NCBI GenBank assembly: GCA_913060695.1
Contig: CAJXUA010000001.1
Location: forward strand, 1 to 64,000
DNA: 64,000 nucleotides
Origin: an uncultured Gammaproteobacteria bacterium
Lineage (GTDB): Bacteria; Pseudomonadota; Gammaproteobacteria; Pseudomonadales; Pseudohongiellaceae
Direction of reading: 5' to 3'
Notes under the pieces: model-generated
The model's input: only the letters and a program-made list of their open reading frames with translations
Databases searched by the model: none
What the model was told of the DNA's origin: nothing
Position numbers and translations under genes: made by a program
Shown here: piece by piece, positions 35,328-44,392 of the stretch
Layout: each line of letters begins with the position of its first letter
Numbering within the stretch: position 1 is the first letter of the stretch

Positions 35328-36359
35328 ATGAAAAAAACGTATTTGACTGCTCTGAGCCTGTTGCTCGCCACCAGCGTTAGCTCACTAGCGCCGACGGTTG
35401 CAGTCGCAGAGGAAGGACAATTCTATATTGTTCCCGGTATTCAGCGCATAGATTTTGATAAGAATCGCGGACAGGGCTACGAGACTGGCTTTACGCTGGG
35501 TGCAGGCTACGATTTCTCCAACAATCTTAGTGGCGAAATCAATGTCTTTGATATGAATCTCGACGGTGCACCCGACGACGATGTGCGTCATCTACGCGCC
35601 GACTTGCTCTATGCGTTTGACTATAAAATCGACCAAGTAACCCCATTCATTGCAGGTGGAGTTGGCCACAACCGTTTCTCGCAGAATGAAGAAACCGTTT
35701 TCGATATCGCAGCTGGTGTGAAATATCAGCTTAGCGAGAATGTGGAGTGGCGTACGGCCATCCGCAAGTACTGGGGCATGGACGAGCATTTCCATGACTA
35801 CGCCTTAGAAACTGGCCTTGTATTCCGTTTCGGCGGAAAACCAGCTCCAGCCGCTCCGGCTCCTGCGCCAACACCAGTTGCCCCACCATTGGATAGCGAT
35901 GGCGACGGCGTACCCGATAGCCGTGATGCATGTCCCGATACTCCACGTACTCATCGTGTAGACAGCCGCGGCTGCTCTATCATGTTAGAGGAAGTGGCGC
36001 GTATCGACATGACTGTACAGTTCGATTTCGACCGAGCCGTGGTCAAGCCAGAGTTTATGGCGGAGATCCGTGCCTTGGCTGATTTCATGAAGGCGAATAC
36101 CGACGTGTCTGCGGTTCTCGAAGGTCATACTGACTCTGTTGGTACAGAGCAATATAACCAAGGCCTCTCACAGCGTCGCGTCAATGCCGTACGTCAGGTG
36201 TTGATCGATGAGTTCGGTATTCCAGCTGCTAGACTGACTGCACAAGGCTTCGGCGAATCACGTCCAGTTGCGAGCAACGACACGCCAGCCGGTCGTGCCC
36301 AGAACCGTCGCGTGCAGAGCGTTATCTCGACCACACTGCAACGCTACGAGCAAAGATAA
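35328..36359 (+). CDS. OmpA-family outer-membrane protein
   Basis: A 343-residue protein with a signal peptide ending near VAVAEE, an N-terminal beta-barrel of about 160 residues, a Pro/Ala hinge (APAAPAPAPTPVAPP), one thrombospondin-3-like calcium repeat (DSDGDGVPDSRDACPDTP) and a C-terminal OmpA domain that binds peptidoglycan. The OmpA domain has FDFDRAVV, LEGHTDSVGTEQYNQGLSQRRV and the closing RAQNRRV. The start at 35328 follows AAAGGAGAG; the frame is open further upstream but that part lacks a signal. It ties the outer membrane to the cell wall. A strong terminator follows. Confidence 0.94.
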   Translation: MKKTYLTALSLLLATSVSSLAPTVAVAEEGQFYIVPGIQRIDFDKNRGQGYETGFTLGAGYDFSNNLSGEINVFDMNLDGAPDDDVRHLRADLLYAFDYKIDQVTPFIAGGVGHNRFSQNEETVFDIAAGVKYQLSENVEWRTAIRKYWGMDEHFHDYALETGLVFRFGGKPAPAAPAPAPTPVAPPLDSDGDGVPDSRDACPDTPRTHRVDSRGCSIMLEEVARIDMTVQFDFDRAVVKPEFMAEIRALADFMKANTDVSAVLEGHTDSVGTEQYNQGLSQRRVNAVRQVLIDEFGIPAARLTAQGFGESRPVASNDTPAGRAQNRRVQSVISTTLQRYEQR

Positions 36360-36397
36360 GTCTTATTTAGACTAATCGCAGTACTGATCTAGTACTC

Positions 36398-36434
36398 AAA
36401 GCCCCTGCACACTCGCTGTCGCAGGGGCTTTTTT
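36398..36434 (+). terminator. Rho-independent terminator after the OmpA-family gene
   Basis: A perfect 11-bp stem AAAGCCCCTGC / GCAGGGGCTTT with a 12-base loop and a T-run, 39 bases after the stop codon. Confidence 0.93.
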
Positions 36435-36536
36435 ATAGCTGACAAAATTGCCTGCGACAGCGAGCGGCGGCATGCCCTATAATCCGTGTTACGAACTCAC
36501 GATGATTTTTGACAAGATGTTGTCTGCAGGTGCTCC

Positions 36537-37106
36537 TTGGCCGTTTTTCTACAATCCTTTCCTAGTCTTAACAGCAAACAACTACTCTGGAGACCCGAGG
36601 CGCAAGTACTGCCTAGGCCAGATGTGCAATTGCTGTCTTGGCTGTTAGATCCGGGCTCACTAACCCAGCGACTGAAACAGATGAGCCAGGGACAGTTCAA
36701 TGTCAAGGTTGTGGAAGAGGGTTGGCAGCAAAACTGCGCACCCTCTCTTTTGCAGTGTTTTCCACCCCACGTTGTTCAGTCTCGCATGTGGTCTCGCAAA
36801 GTCGTCCTACGCTGCGGAGAGACGCCTTGGGTCGCTGCGCACTCCCTTATCCCTATCAGTAGCATGGAAGGGCCTCTTAAGCGTCTCAGGCGCTTGAATG
36901 AGCGCCCGCTGGGTGAGTTCCTGTTCCGTGATCCGCACCTACTGCGCGCTCAGCTCGAGATCGTCCGCTCAGGTCCGGTGTGGGGACGCCGATCCTTGTT
37001 TATTTCACAGCACAAACCCCTCTTAGTCGCAGAGTTCTTTCTACCAGCGCTTCTGGAGGAAGACGCGCAGCGCCTTTTAGCTAGTCGGGCTAGACCCAAT
37101 GATTAG
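36537..37106 (+). CDS. ubiC: Chorismate lyase
   Basis: A 189-residue UbiC, which splits chorismate into 4-hydroxybenzoate and pyruvate, the first committed step of ubiquinone synthesis in the cytoplasm. Family features are LLDPGSLTQRLKQMSQGQFNVKV near the N-terminus, WSRKVVLRCGETPWVAAHSLIP in the middle and WGRRSLFISQHKPLLVAEFFLPAL near the end, including the substrate arginine and the C-terminal glutamate of the active site. The start is a TTG; no better ATG was found in frame. UbiA is not in the window. The next gene starts about 100 bases later. Confidence 0.92.
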   Translation: MAVFLQSFPSLNSKQLLWRPEAQVLPRPDVQLLSWLLDPGSLTQRLKQMSQGQFNVKVVEEGWQQNCAPSLLQCFPPHVVQSRMWSRKVVLRCGETPWVAAHSLIPISSMEGPLKRLRRLNERPLGEFLFRDPHLLRAQLEIVRSGPVWGRRSLFISQHKPLLVAEFFLPALLEEDAQRLLASRARPND

Positions 37107-37208
37107 TGTGCAAGTTGAAATGGCAGCTAGGCTGAATTACTCTCGTGCGTTCGCCTCGGCTAGGCCGTCGCCCGCTTTCTTCAACTCAACTCGACCGAGC
37201 ACAACATT

Positions 37209-38414
37209 ATGCAAAGAGGCTCAGCGCAGCCCAGCGCCCTGACTGGCAAGCGAATCATCGATCTCTCCCGTGTACTCGGCGGCCCATATTGCACACAGAT
37301 CCTCGCGGACCATGGTGCAGAGGTCATTAAGATCGAGCCGCCGCAAGGGGATGAAACCCGCGACTGGGGCCCTCCCTTCCATGAGGGGGATGCCGCATAC
37401 TATCTTGGCGTCAATCGCAATAAGCGCTCCATGGGCTTGGACCTCGGGAGCCCATCCGGTCGTGAAGTCCTTCTGCAACTGCTAGAGGGTGCCGACATTC
37501 TCCTTGAGAACTTTAAGCCAGGGGCCATGGAGAAGTGGGGGCTTGGCTACGAGCAGGAGCTTAAGGCTAGGTTTCCGCAACTGATCCATTGCCGCGTGAG
37601 TGGCTTCGGGACCGATGGACCGCTGGGCGGATATCCGGGCTACGACGCGATCGTACAAGCGATGGCCGGCTGGTTCAGTGTCAATGGCACCTTAGGCAGT
37701 GAGCCAACTCGTCTTGGCATCGCCATGGTCGACATGGGCACCGGTCTGTATACGGCGGTGGCACTGCTCATGGCATTGGCCGAGCGGGAGCGCTCGGGGC
37801 TCGGGCAATACATCGACATGACGCTCTATGATTGCGCAGTCGCGCTGATGCATCCGCACATCGTGAACTATAATTTCTCTGGCAAGGTGCCGGTAGCGAC
37901 GGGCAATGCCCATCCTAATATCAGCCCCTACGACACCTTCCGTACGCGAACGGTGGACATCTTTATTGGCGCCGGCAACAACGGGGCCTTCAAGAAGCTT
38001 TGTGCGGAGCTAGATTGCAGCGATCTAGTGGCAGACCCGCGTTTCTTGAACAATATCGATCGCGTTAATAATCGCGACGCCTTGAAGGTAGAGCTGGAGA
38101 CGCGCTTGATGCGCATCGACGGCGCGCAGCTTTGCAATACACTCCTCGAGGCGGGTTTGCCCGCGGGCCCAATCTATGACACCGCGCAAGTAGTCGCGCA
38201 CCCCCATACCAAGCATCGACAGATGGACATTCAAGAGGATTGGTACCGCATGACCGGCACGCCGATCAAGTTCTCAAGAACGCCCGGAAGTTTGCGCTAT
38301 TTGCCGCCGAAGTTCGGTGAACACAGCCGCGAGATTCTTGCAGAGGCGGGGATTAGTGAAGAGCAGATTACTCGGCTTCTCGAACAGGGCGTGGTGCTAG
38401 AGAAGCGACGCTAA
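37209..38414 (+). CDS. CaiB/BaiF family CoA transferase
   Basis: A 401-residue class III CoA transferase, moving CoA between carboxylic acids. It opens with the family motif GKRIIDLSRVLGGPYCTQILADHGAEVIKIEPP and has the catalytic aspartate in AMVDMGTGLYTAVALLMAL. The C-terminal domain includes LLEAGLPAGPIYDTAQVVAHPH. The substrate cannot be told from sequence. A second, different member lies at 54865-56055. Its 3' end overlaps the opposite gene at 38411 by four bases. Confidence 0.94.
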   Translation: MQRGSAQPSALTGKRIIDLSRVLGGPYCTQILADHGAEVIKIEPPQGDETRDWGPPFHEGDAAYYLGVNRNKRSMGLDLGSPSGREVLLQLLEGADILLENFKPGAMEKWGLGYEQELKARFPQLIHCRVSGFGTDGPLGGYPGYDAIVQAMAGWFSVNGTLGSEPTRLGIAMVDMGTGLYTAVALLMALAERERSGLGQYIDMTLYDCAVALMHPHIVNYNFSGKVPVATGNAHPNISPYDTFRTRTVDIFIGAGNNGAFKKLCAELDCSDLVADPRFLNNIDRVNNRDALKVELETRLMRIDGAQLCNTLLEAGLPAGPIYDTAQVVAHPHTKHRQMDIQEDWYRMTGTPIKFSRTPGSLRYLPPKFGEHSREILAEAGISEEQITRLLEQGVVLEKRR

Positions 38415-39916
38415 TTTGCTTTAGGGATACGGATAAGGAGCTGCAGATTCTCCGAGCTCACCGCCTCGTCATCGACGATGGCAGGACGAAACTGCATGAT
38501 GTCCATAAGTTTTCTTATTTGCACGCGGCTCGAAGTGTCGTCGGGCGTGATCTCTTCGATATTGTCATTGCTGACTTGACCGTTGCTGCGCACTGTAAAC
38601 TTGACGCGTGCGCTAATGATCTCGTCGCTTTCTTCCGCGTCGCCCTCTAGCCCGGGAATCAAGGTGGAGACGAGATTGTACTCCCCGAGATCGATGAGTT
38701 CCGACTCCGAGGATGACAAACACGTAGGTGTCGCCGCTAGCACCGTTTCATACAGCTTAGGGATTGGCAGCATCACGGGGCAGCGAGTAAAGCCGACTAA
38801 AATCTCGTCGCTAATGCCTGCCTCGCTTAGTCGAGCAAGTGCATCACGGTAGTGGGTCACTGCGGTGCCGACGTTAGAGCTGCCGCGGCGCACACCTGCA
38901 AAATTGCTAGGACGATTCTCGAATTGTTGACGTATTAGATTCGAGTCGCCTAGATACATCTCAACCATGGCCTCTGCTTCGATGTTAGCACTCTGTACAT
39001 ATAACTCCTTTATACGTTCAATCTTCGCAATGTTGTTGTCCATATTCATTCGGAATGAACGCTCAATAACGGTGCTCGCTTTGGAGCCATACATCGCCTC
39101 GATGTCTGCTTCGCTGCGTAGCGTACTAGTACTGCTTAACAATGAGGGGCGGTTGCGAATGCCCTCTGTGAGCAGCATAAGGTCTTGCGAGGTCTCGCCG
39201 GTTAGAGTGATTGCCAAGGCGATATAGGTGTCTGATAAGGCTTGATTATAAAGATAGGGGCTTAGTGACGGGCTATCCTCGCCGAAGCGGCGCTGAGCAA
39301 TCTCAGTCGTGCGTTCGTCTAATTTCGCGAGTTCGACAAGATGGTAGGCCTGTCGTTCGCGTACATCTTTGTCAAGGGCACGCAAGTGCCAGCTGCCTAG
39401 CGACTGCAGTCCCCGTAGCTGAGTTTCGGCGTCGAGGGTAGTGTTGCGCTGATATAGCCACGAGAGATTCTCAAGGGAATCATTGACGCCGTTCCAATTG
39501 CCGGCTTGGCCGTGTAATTGCACCAAGGATTCCACAATCGGGATTTGCTGAGCCGAGTACAGTCCGCTATTGATGCGATGTATTTGTAGCTGGTGGTCTA
39601 AAACCTGTGTTGCGGCCTCATAGTCTTGGGCCTGAATATAGACCTGCGCTAACTCGTCAAGGGATGGCAATAATTCTACGTGGTAGGTGCCCGACTCGCT
39701 CTGTGTGACCTCGATCCCGGTCTCGAGATCTTCTATAAGTTCTGCAAGATCGATTGAGCGCTGTAGATCGGATATCTCGTCTTGTGGGCTTGTGCTGTCT
39801 TGGGCCTGCGTGATCGCCAAGGGCCATAGCAATAGCGCAGCCGCAATGAAACCGCCGCGCAATAGGGCGTGGTTTCGGTGGGGCGTTTGTAGTTCGCTAC
39901 GGCGTTTCGAGGTCAT
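38411..39916 (-). CDS. Exported TPR-like protein with TonB-like C-terminal domain
   Basis: About 501 residues from the ATG at 39916 (a TTG at 39952 would extend it). A signal or anchor segment (GGFIAAALLLWPLAITQAQ) is followed by helical repeats resembling TPRs (LAQVYIQAQDYEAATQVLDHQLQIH). The last 70 residues (ISARVKFTVRSNGQVSN...RKLMDIMQFRPAIVDDE...LLIRIPKAN) resemble the TonB C-terminal fold, which binds partner proteins. It is likely a periplasmic adaptor or scaffold. I know no named family with this exact layout. It is divergent from the leader of the aminotransferase gene. Confidence 0.78.
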   Translation of the reverse strand: MTSKRRSELQTPHRNHALLRGGFIAAALLLWPLAITQAQDSTSPQDEISDLQRSIDLAELIEDLETGIEVTQSESGTYHVELLPSLDELAQVYIQAQDYEAATQVLDHQLQIHRINSGLYSAQQIPIVESLVQLHGQAGNWNGVNDSLENLSWLYQRNTTLDAETQLRGLQSLGSWHLRALDKDVRERQAYHLVELAKLDERTTEIAQRRFGEDSPSLSPYLYNQALSDTYIALAITLTGETSQDLMLLTEGIRNRPSLLSSTSTLRSEADIEAMYGSKASTVIERSFRMNMDNNIAKIERIKELYVQSANIEAEAMVEMYLGDSNLIRQQFENRPSNFAGVRRGSSNVGTAVTHYRDALARLSEAGISDEILVGFTRCPVMLPIPKLYETVLAATPTCLSSSESELIDLGEYNLVSTLIPGLEGDAEESDEIISARVKFTVRSNGQVSNDNIEEITPDDTSSRVQIRKLMDIMQFRPAIVDDEAVSSENLQLLIRIPKAN

Positions 39917-39989
39917 TCTATGGGCTCTGTAGATTAATAAGCAGTGGTACAAATTGCATTGTTTGGGGCTTGCTCTTACTTTTCAACAA

Positions 39990-40018
39990 TTGACAGCGCT
40001 TACTAGATCACATACAGT
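39990..40018 (+). promoter_or_regulatory. Sigma-70 promoter before the aminotransferase leader
   Basis: A consensus TTGACA (39990-39995), 17 bases, then TACAGT (40013-40018). Transcription would start near 40025, giving a leader of about 257 bases before the ATG at 40282. Confidence 0.82.
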
Positions 40019-40063
40019 CGCCCGCCTCAAGTCCCTGCTTTAAGAGTCGATACACACAATCTC

Positions 40064-40195
40064 ATGAAACTAGTTTCTTGCACACACACAGCACTATCGA
40101 TGGCCAACGCCATTGTAGCCGCCGTTTCGGCCGCGGCGCGTCGTCGTGCGCGTGCCATTTGCGCCAATTCAGCGGAGATGCCTGAGACTCTCTAA
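40064..40195 (+). CDS. Putative 43-residue leader peptide, Ala/Arg-rich
   Basis: A short frame inside the transcribed leader of the aminotransferase gene, starting about 40 bases after the predicted start point and ending 22 bases before a strong terminator. The product is Ala-rich with the run AAARRRARA, whose four arginines all use CGT. Its place between promoter and terminator is that of an attenuator peptide. No good ribosome-binding site precedes the ATG, so translation is unproven. I did not find a clear antiterminator pairing. It might instead be part of a short stand-alone RNA. Confidence 0.5.
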   Translation: MKLVSCTHTALSMANAIVAAVSAAARRRARAICANSAEMPETL

Positions 40196-40217
40196 GTTCA
40201 ACAGAACCCAGAACGAA

Positions 40218-40255
40218 AAACCTCCAGGCGTCCCGCACCCTGGAGGTTTTTTTTT
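40218..40255 (+). terminator. Terminator in the leader of the aminotransferase gene (candidate attenuator)
   Basis: A stem AAACCTCCAGG / CCTGGAGGTTT with a loop of about 10 bases and a T9 run, 27 bases before the aminotransferase start codon. Because the promoter and short ORF lie upstream and the gene downstream, it should act as an attenuator or end a small RNA. Confidence 0.88.
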
Positions 40256-40281
40256 ACCTTAAAAAAAAGACGGAGCCACCC

Positions 40282-41505
40282 ATGAATACCATTGCAATCG
40301 AAGATAGTCTCGGACTGACAGTGTGCAATAAGCAACAGATCGCGATCGAGCGCGGACTAGGCAGCTATGTCTGGGACCAAGAGGGTCGCCGCTATCTGGA
40401 TTTTACCTCCGGCTGGGGCGTGACCGCGCTCGGTCATTCGCATCCGCTCATCGTCAACGCCATTGCGACCCAAGCAGCCAAGTTGATGCAGAACCCTAAT
40501 TCGGGTTTCACCTATTCGCCAGTGCGCTCGCGTTTGCTGGCGAAACTGCAGGATGTTCTACCCGATGGTTTGCACCGAGTGTTCTTCGCCAACAGCGGGG
40601 CTGAGGCGAATGATGGGGCCGTAAAGCTGGCGCGCAAGGTGACTGGACGCCCTATCGTAATCGCCGTGTCGGGCTCTTTTCACGGTAGGACATTGAGCAC
40701 ACTGTCTTTGTCCGGCGGGCGGGACAATGCCGCTCGCTACTTACCGATAGTGCCAAGCAATGTGTTCGCGCCTTTTGGGGATATCGAGGCGCTCGCGGCG
40801 CTCATGAGTGATCAGGTTGCCGCCGTTATTATCGAACCCGTGCAGGGCGAGGGGGGCGTGCAGATGCCGCCAGCGGGCTATCTGCAAGATTTGTCGCGCC
40901 TATGCGCAGAGCATGGCGCCCTGTTCATCGCCGATGAGGTGCAGACTGGTTTCTGTCGCACAGGAAGCTTCTTTGCTGTAGGGGCAGCCGGTGTGAGTCC
41001 CGATATTCTGACCATGGGCAAAGGCATAGCAGGGGGCTTTCCTTTCGCCGCCTTTGCGGTAAGCGATGCCGTGGCGGAGGGAGTTCAGAAGGGCGATCAC
41101 GGCGGGACCTATTGCGGCAATCCGCTAGGTTGCGCGGTCGCCGAGACTGTCTTGGATTTTTTACAAAATAACAAAATCGCAGACCGGGCGCATGCCATGG
41201 GCGCGATGATATTGCAGCGCCTAGAAAGTTTACCGGCACAGTATCCAGAGCAAGTTCGCGTGCTTAGGGGTAGTGGCCTATTGATTGGCATACAGATGCA
41301 TTCCGATGCGCAGGTGGCGGCGTTAACTTCCGCATGTCTGCATAGGGGGCTTATTGTGACGCCAACGCGCAATGGAGTGTTGCGATTGATCCCCAGCCTT
41401 CTGGTCAGTGAGCAGGAAATTGACGAGGCAATAGGACTTCTGTGCAGTGCGCTGACACAGTTACAAGCGGAGTATGGACAGTTGAGCGTGGCTAAGAGTG
41501 CCTGA
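40282..41505 (+). CDS. argD: Class III aminotransferase, ArgD/acetylornithine-aminotransferase-like
   Basis: A 407-residue PLP enzyme of the acetylornithine/succinyl-diaminopimelate aminotransferase family, which acts in arginine (and lysine) synthesis in the cytoplasm. Features are YVWDQEGRRYLDFTSGWGVTALGHSHP, FFANSGAEANDGAVKLARK, IIEPVQGEGGV, FIADEVQTGFCRTG and the PLP lysine in LTMGKGIAGG. Separation from AstC- or GabT-type relatives needs phylogeny, so the gene name is tentative. No other arg genes are near. The upstream leader and terminator suggest attenuation. Codon use matches neighbours. Confidence 0.82.
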   Translation: MNTIAIEDSLGLTVCNKQQIAIERGLGSYVWDQEGRRYLDFTSGWGVTALGHSHPLIVNAIATQAAKLMQNPNSGFTYSPVRSRLLAKLQDVLPDGLHRVFFANSGAEANDGAVKLARKVTGRPIVIAVSGSFHGRTLSTLSLSGGRDNAARYLPIVPSNVFAPFGDIEALAALMSDQVAAVIIEPVQGEGGVQMPPAGYLQDLSRLCAEHGALFIADEVQTGFCRTGSFFAVGAAGVSPDILTMGKGIAGGFPFAAFAVSDAVAEGVQKGDHGGTYCGNPLGCAVAETVLDFLQNNKIADRAHAMGAMILQRLESLPAQYPEQVRVLRGSGLLIGIQMHSDAQVAALTSACLHRGLIVTPTRNGVLRLIPSLLVSEQEIDEAIGLLCSALTQLQAEYGQLSVAKSA

Positions 41506-41580
41506 CTGTGAAGTAGGGGATTCATGCGCTAGTATGCGTCTTCGTTTTATACAAGCATGACTTCGAGAAAGGGGGAATTT

Positions 41581-42597
41581 ATGAAGAATACTCGCGTGGT
41601 ATTGGCCAAACGGCCTGTCGGGGAACCCGATGACAGTTGTTTCGAATTTACAACGGAAGAGTCGCCAACTCTACAAGATGGTCAGATTCGCATTAAAGTG
41701 CTCTGGCTATCGCTGGATCCCTATATGCGCGGCCGCATGAATGATACAAAGTCCTATGCGAATCCTTTGCAGATTGGCGAGGTCATCAACGGCGAGAGTG
41801 CGGGTGTCGTCGTAGAGTCAAAATCGGCACTTTATAAAGTGGGCGACTATGTGACTGCTCATCGCGGCTGGCAGAGCGTCATTGTGACTGATGATAGCGG
41901 CCCAGGATTGATGAAGGTCGATCTAAACAACGGCACACTCTCTGCGCATCTGGGCGTGGTCGGCATGCCGGGTCGTACCGCATTTTTCGGCCTGCAGGAG
42001 CTAGGCAAACCACAGGCAGGAGAGACGCTAGTGGTCGCCGCCGCATCCGGAGCGGTGGGCTCTGTAGTTGGGCAAGTAGCGAAGATTCTAGGCTTGCGCG
42101 TTATAGGTATCGCCGGTGGAGAGACTAAGTGCCGCTATGTTAAAGAAGAACTAGGCTTCGATGAGTGCATCGATTACAAGGCGGGAAACCTCGACGAAGA
42201 GTTGCGCAAAGCTTGTCCAAAGGGGATCGATATTTATTTCGAGAATGTTGGCGGCGTGGTCGCCCAGACTGTCGCACCCTTGCTGAACAAAGGTGCCAGA
42301 GTGCCCATTTGCGGATATGTCTCAAGCTACAACGCCGAAGATATTACGAAGGTCGTCACGCCGTTCCAGATATTCAAAGATTTGCCGCAGGCGCCGGAGC
42401 ATAGATTCTTCCTCGTGGGCGAATGGGTAGAGCGTTGGCCAGAAGCGACCAAGCAACTCGGTCAGTGGGTTAAAGAAGGCCGCGTGAAGTATCGTGAATC
42501 GGTCGGAGAAGGCTTGGAGAATGCGCCAGAGTTGTTCAGAGGCTTGCTGCGCGGAAAGAATTTCGGCAAGCAATTAGTGAAGGTCGCCGAAGAGTGA
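41581..42597 (+). CDS. Zinc-free MDR NADPH-dependent reductase (CurA/leukotriene B4 dehydrogenase-like)
   Basis: A 338-residue medium-chain reductase like E. coli CurA and mammalian PTGR1, which reduce alpha,beta-unsaturated ketones and aldehydes with NADPH. Landmarks are WLSLDPYMRGRM near the N-terminus, GMPGRTAFFGL, the nucleotide-binding AAASGAVGSVVGQVAK and DIYFENVGG. No zinc-binding cysteines are seen. The start at 41581 follows AAGGGGG; an upstream ATG at 41557 is less likely. Follows the aminotransferase on the same strand after 75 bases, perhaps with its own promoter. Confidence 0.93.
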   Translation: MKNTRVVLAKRPVGEPDDSCFEFTTEESPTLQDGQIRIKVLWLSLDPYMRGRMNDTKSYANPLQIGEVINGESAGVVVESKSALYKVGDYVTAHRGWQSVIVTDDSGPGLMKVDLNNGTLSAHLGVVGMPGRTAFFGLQELGKPQAGETLVVAAASGAVGSVVGQVAKILGLRVIGIAGGETKCRYVKEELGFDECIDYKAGNLDEELRKACPKGIDIYFENVGGVVAQTVAPLLNKGARVPICGYVSSYNAEDITKVVTPFQIFKDLPQAPEHRFFLVGEWVERWPEATKQLGQWVKEGRVKYRESVGEGLENAPELFRGLLRGKNFGKQLVKVAEE

Positions 42598-42623
42598 AGT
42601 GCTCCACCTTGTGTTGCTGGAGG

Positions 42624-43715
42624 CTAGGCCTCTATGGGCATAAGGTGGACAGTTTCCCCCCGCAGTCGCACACTAAGTTGTTGATCCTCTGCCAAGGCGT
42701 AGCGCTGCGCGATATGTCTTGGCACGTTCATAGTCACGCGATCCGCCCCAACCTTTAGTGTCACGCGGTACTGCTCTCCCAGCGCCAACATCGTGACTAT
42801 CCGAACCGGAATCTCGTTGTCTAGTGTCTCCGACTCGCGGGAACGCGATGGCATTAACAACACCCCCGCCGTGGGCATTGCCCAACGAATCTCAGTTCCT
42901 ATTATAAAGTCTTCTCGCTGCCGCACTCGCAGTTCGTGCTCGCCCCACGCGATGACAGTATGACTTGCCTCATGTCGAACAACTCGTCCAGCAAAGACAT
43001 TGCGCATGCCCATAAGCTTGGCTACCTCGGCGCTCTTTGGTGCAGCGAGTAACTGATCGGGAGAATCGGTTTGTAGAGTCTTGCCGACATTGAGAATGCT
43101 CATGCGGTCCGCTAATAGAGTCGCCTCATCAAGATCGTGAGTCACTAGAATCACTGGCATGTTCAGCTCTTGCCGCAGTTCCGCGAGCTCATGGTACAGC
43201 GACTCCCGTGTGCTTCTATCGACTGCGGAGAATGGTTCGTCTAGTAGAAGTGCTTTCGGCTCGCGGGCGAGAGCTCTGGCGACGGCGACCCGTTGCTGTT
43301 GACCACCCGAGAGTTGCCGCGGAAGGCGCTTCTCGAGTCCGGCAAGATGCACTCGATCTAGCCAAGAGCGCGCGCGTTCTATGCGTTCAGCTTTTGGATA
43401 ATCGAGCATCGCCTCTGCAATATTCTCGAGGGCACTCAGATGCGGGAAGAGCGCGAAATTCTGAAAAACCATGCCGACGCGCCGCGCCGCCGTGGGCATG
43501 TTTATGCCCTGTTCGCTGTCGTACCAGACTTCCCCCGAGCAGCTAATCTGCCCAGAGTTTGGTCGGTACAAACCGGCGATGCTGCGTAGTAGAGTCGACT
43601 TGCCGCTGCCGGAAGGACCTACTAATGCCAACACTTCACCCGGTGCACAATGGATCTGCGCGGCGAGCGGTATGGGGCTGACTTGTGCCAAGCTCAGGTG
43701 CAGACCTTCAGACAT
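42624..43715 (-). CDS. modC: Molybdate ABC transporter ATP-binding protein
   Basis: A 363-residue ATPase with Walker A GPSGSGKST, Q-loop VFQNFALFPHLSALENIAEAM, signature [15 protein letters not shown], Walker B ALLLDEPFSAVD and switch histidine VTHDLDEATLLADRM. The last 100 residues form a MOP/TOBE-type domain that binds molybdate and can gate transport. It overlaps modB by 8 bases. Third gene of modABC. It faces the MDR reductase gene. Confidence 0.93.
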   Translation of the reverse strand: MSEGLHLSLAQVSPIPLAAQIHCAPGEVLALVGPSGSGKSTLLRSIAGLYRPNSGQISCSGEVWYDSEQGINMPTAARRVGMVFQNFALFPHLSALENIAEAMLDYPKAERIERARSWLDRVHLAGLEKRLPRQLSGGQQQRVAVARALAREPKALLLDEPFSAVDRSTRESLYHELAELRQELNMPVILVTHDLDEATLLADRMSILNVGKTLQTDSPDQLLAAPKSAEVAKLMGMRNVFAGRVVRHEASHTVIAWGEHELRVRQREDFIIGTEIRWAMPTAGVLLMPSRSRESETLDNEIPVRIVTMLALGEQYRVTLKVGADRVTMNVPRHIAQRYALAEDQQLSVRLRGETVHLMPIEA

Positions 43716-44382
43716 GATCGTGCCTCTTGCCGAGTCGCGAAGTTGCGAAATAGGACAGGCTTATTGCGGCCAGAGAGATGATGAGGAGTACGGCGGACAT
43801 TGTCGCAGCCGCCTCATTGTCGAAGGCTTGCACGCGGTCGTAGATAGAGATAGCGATGGTGCGGGTCTCACCCGGAATGCTGCCACCGACCATCAAGACG
43901 ACGCCAAACTCCCCCAGAGTATGGGCGAAGGTCAGCACTAGCGCGGAGAGGATGCCAGGCCATGCCAGCGGCAATTCTATGCGGCCTAGAATTCGCCAGG
44001 GTGAAAGCCCGCAGCAGCGTGCCGCCTCACGCACCTCTTGAGGTATTGCTTCGAAGGCGCGCTGCATCGGCTGTATCGCGAAGGGGAGGTTGAATATTAG
44101 CGAGGCGATGAGCAGGCCGGCGAATGAGAAACTTAATTGCTGACCAAAGAGCGATTCGTATGCCTGACCAATGGGTGACCTAGCGCCCATTGCAACTAGT
44201 AGATAGAAACCGAGCACGGTGGGTGGCAATACTAGGGGTAGGGTTAGGAGGGCCTCAACGACACTCTTACTGCGGAACTGTGTCCATGCCAGATGCCGTC
44301 CCAAGAAAACGCCAACGGGCAAGAGAATGAGCATCGTCCAGAAGGAGAGTTCGAGAGACAGCTTAAGGGCGGACCAATCCAT
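43708..44382 (-). CDS. modB: Molybdate ABC transporter permease
   Basis: A 224-residue inner-membrane permease with about five or six membrane segments. The ModB-type EAA loop is EVREAARCCGLSPWRILGRIELPLAWPGIL, and LPLVLPPTVLGFYLL is typical of molybdate and sulfate permeases. It lies 10 bases after modA and overlaps modC, so all three are cotranslated. Confidence 0.95.
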   Translation of the reverse strand: MDWSALKLSLELSFWTMLILLPVGVFLGRHLAWTQFRSKSVVEALLTLPLVLPPTVLGFYLLVAMGARSPIGQAYESLFGQQLSFSFAGLLIASLIFNLPFAIQPMQRAFEAIPQEVREAARCCGLSPWRILGRIELPLAWPGILSALVLTFAHTLGEFGVVLMVGGSIPGETRTIAISIYDRVQAFDNEAAATMSAVLLIISLAAISLSYFATSRLGKRHDHV

Positions 44383-44392
44383 GTCTTAAACC

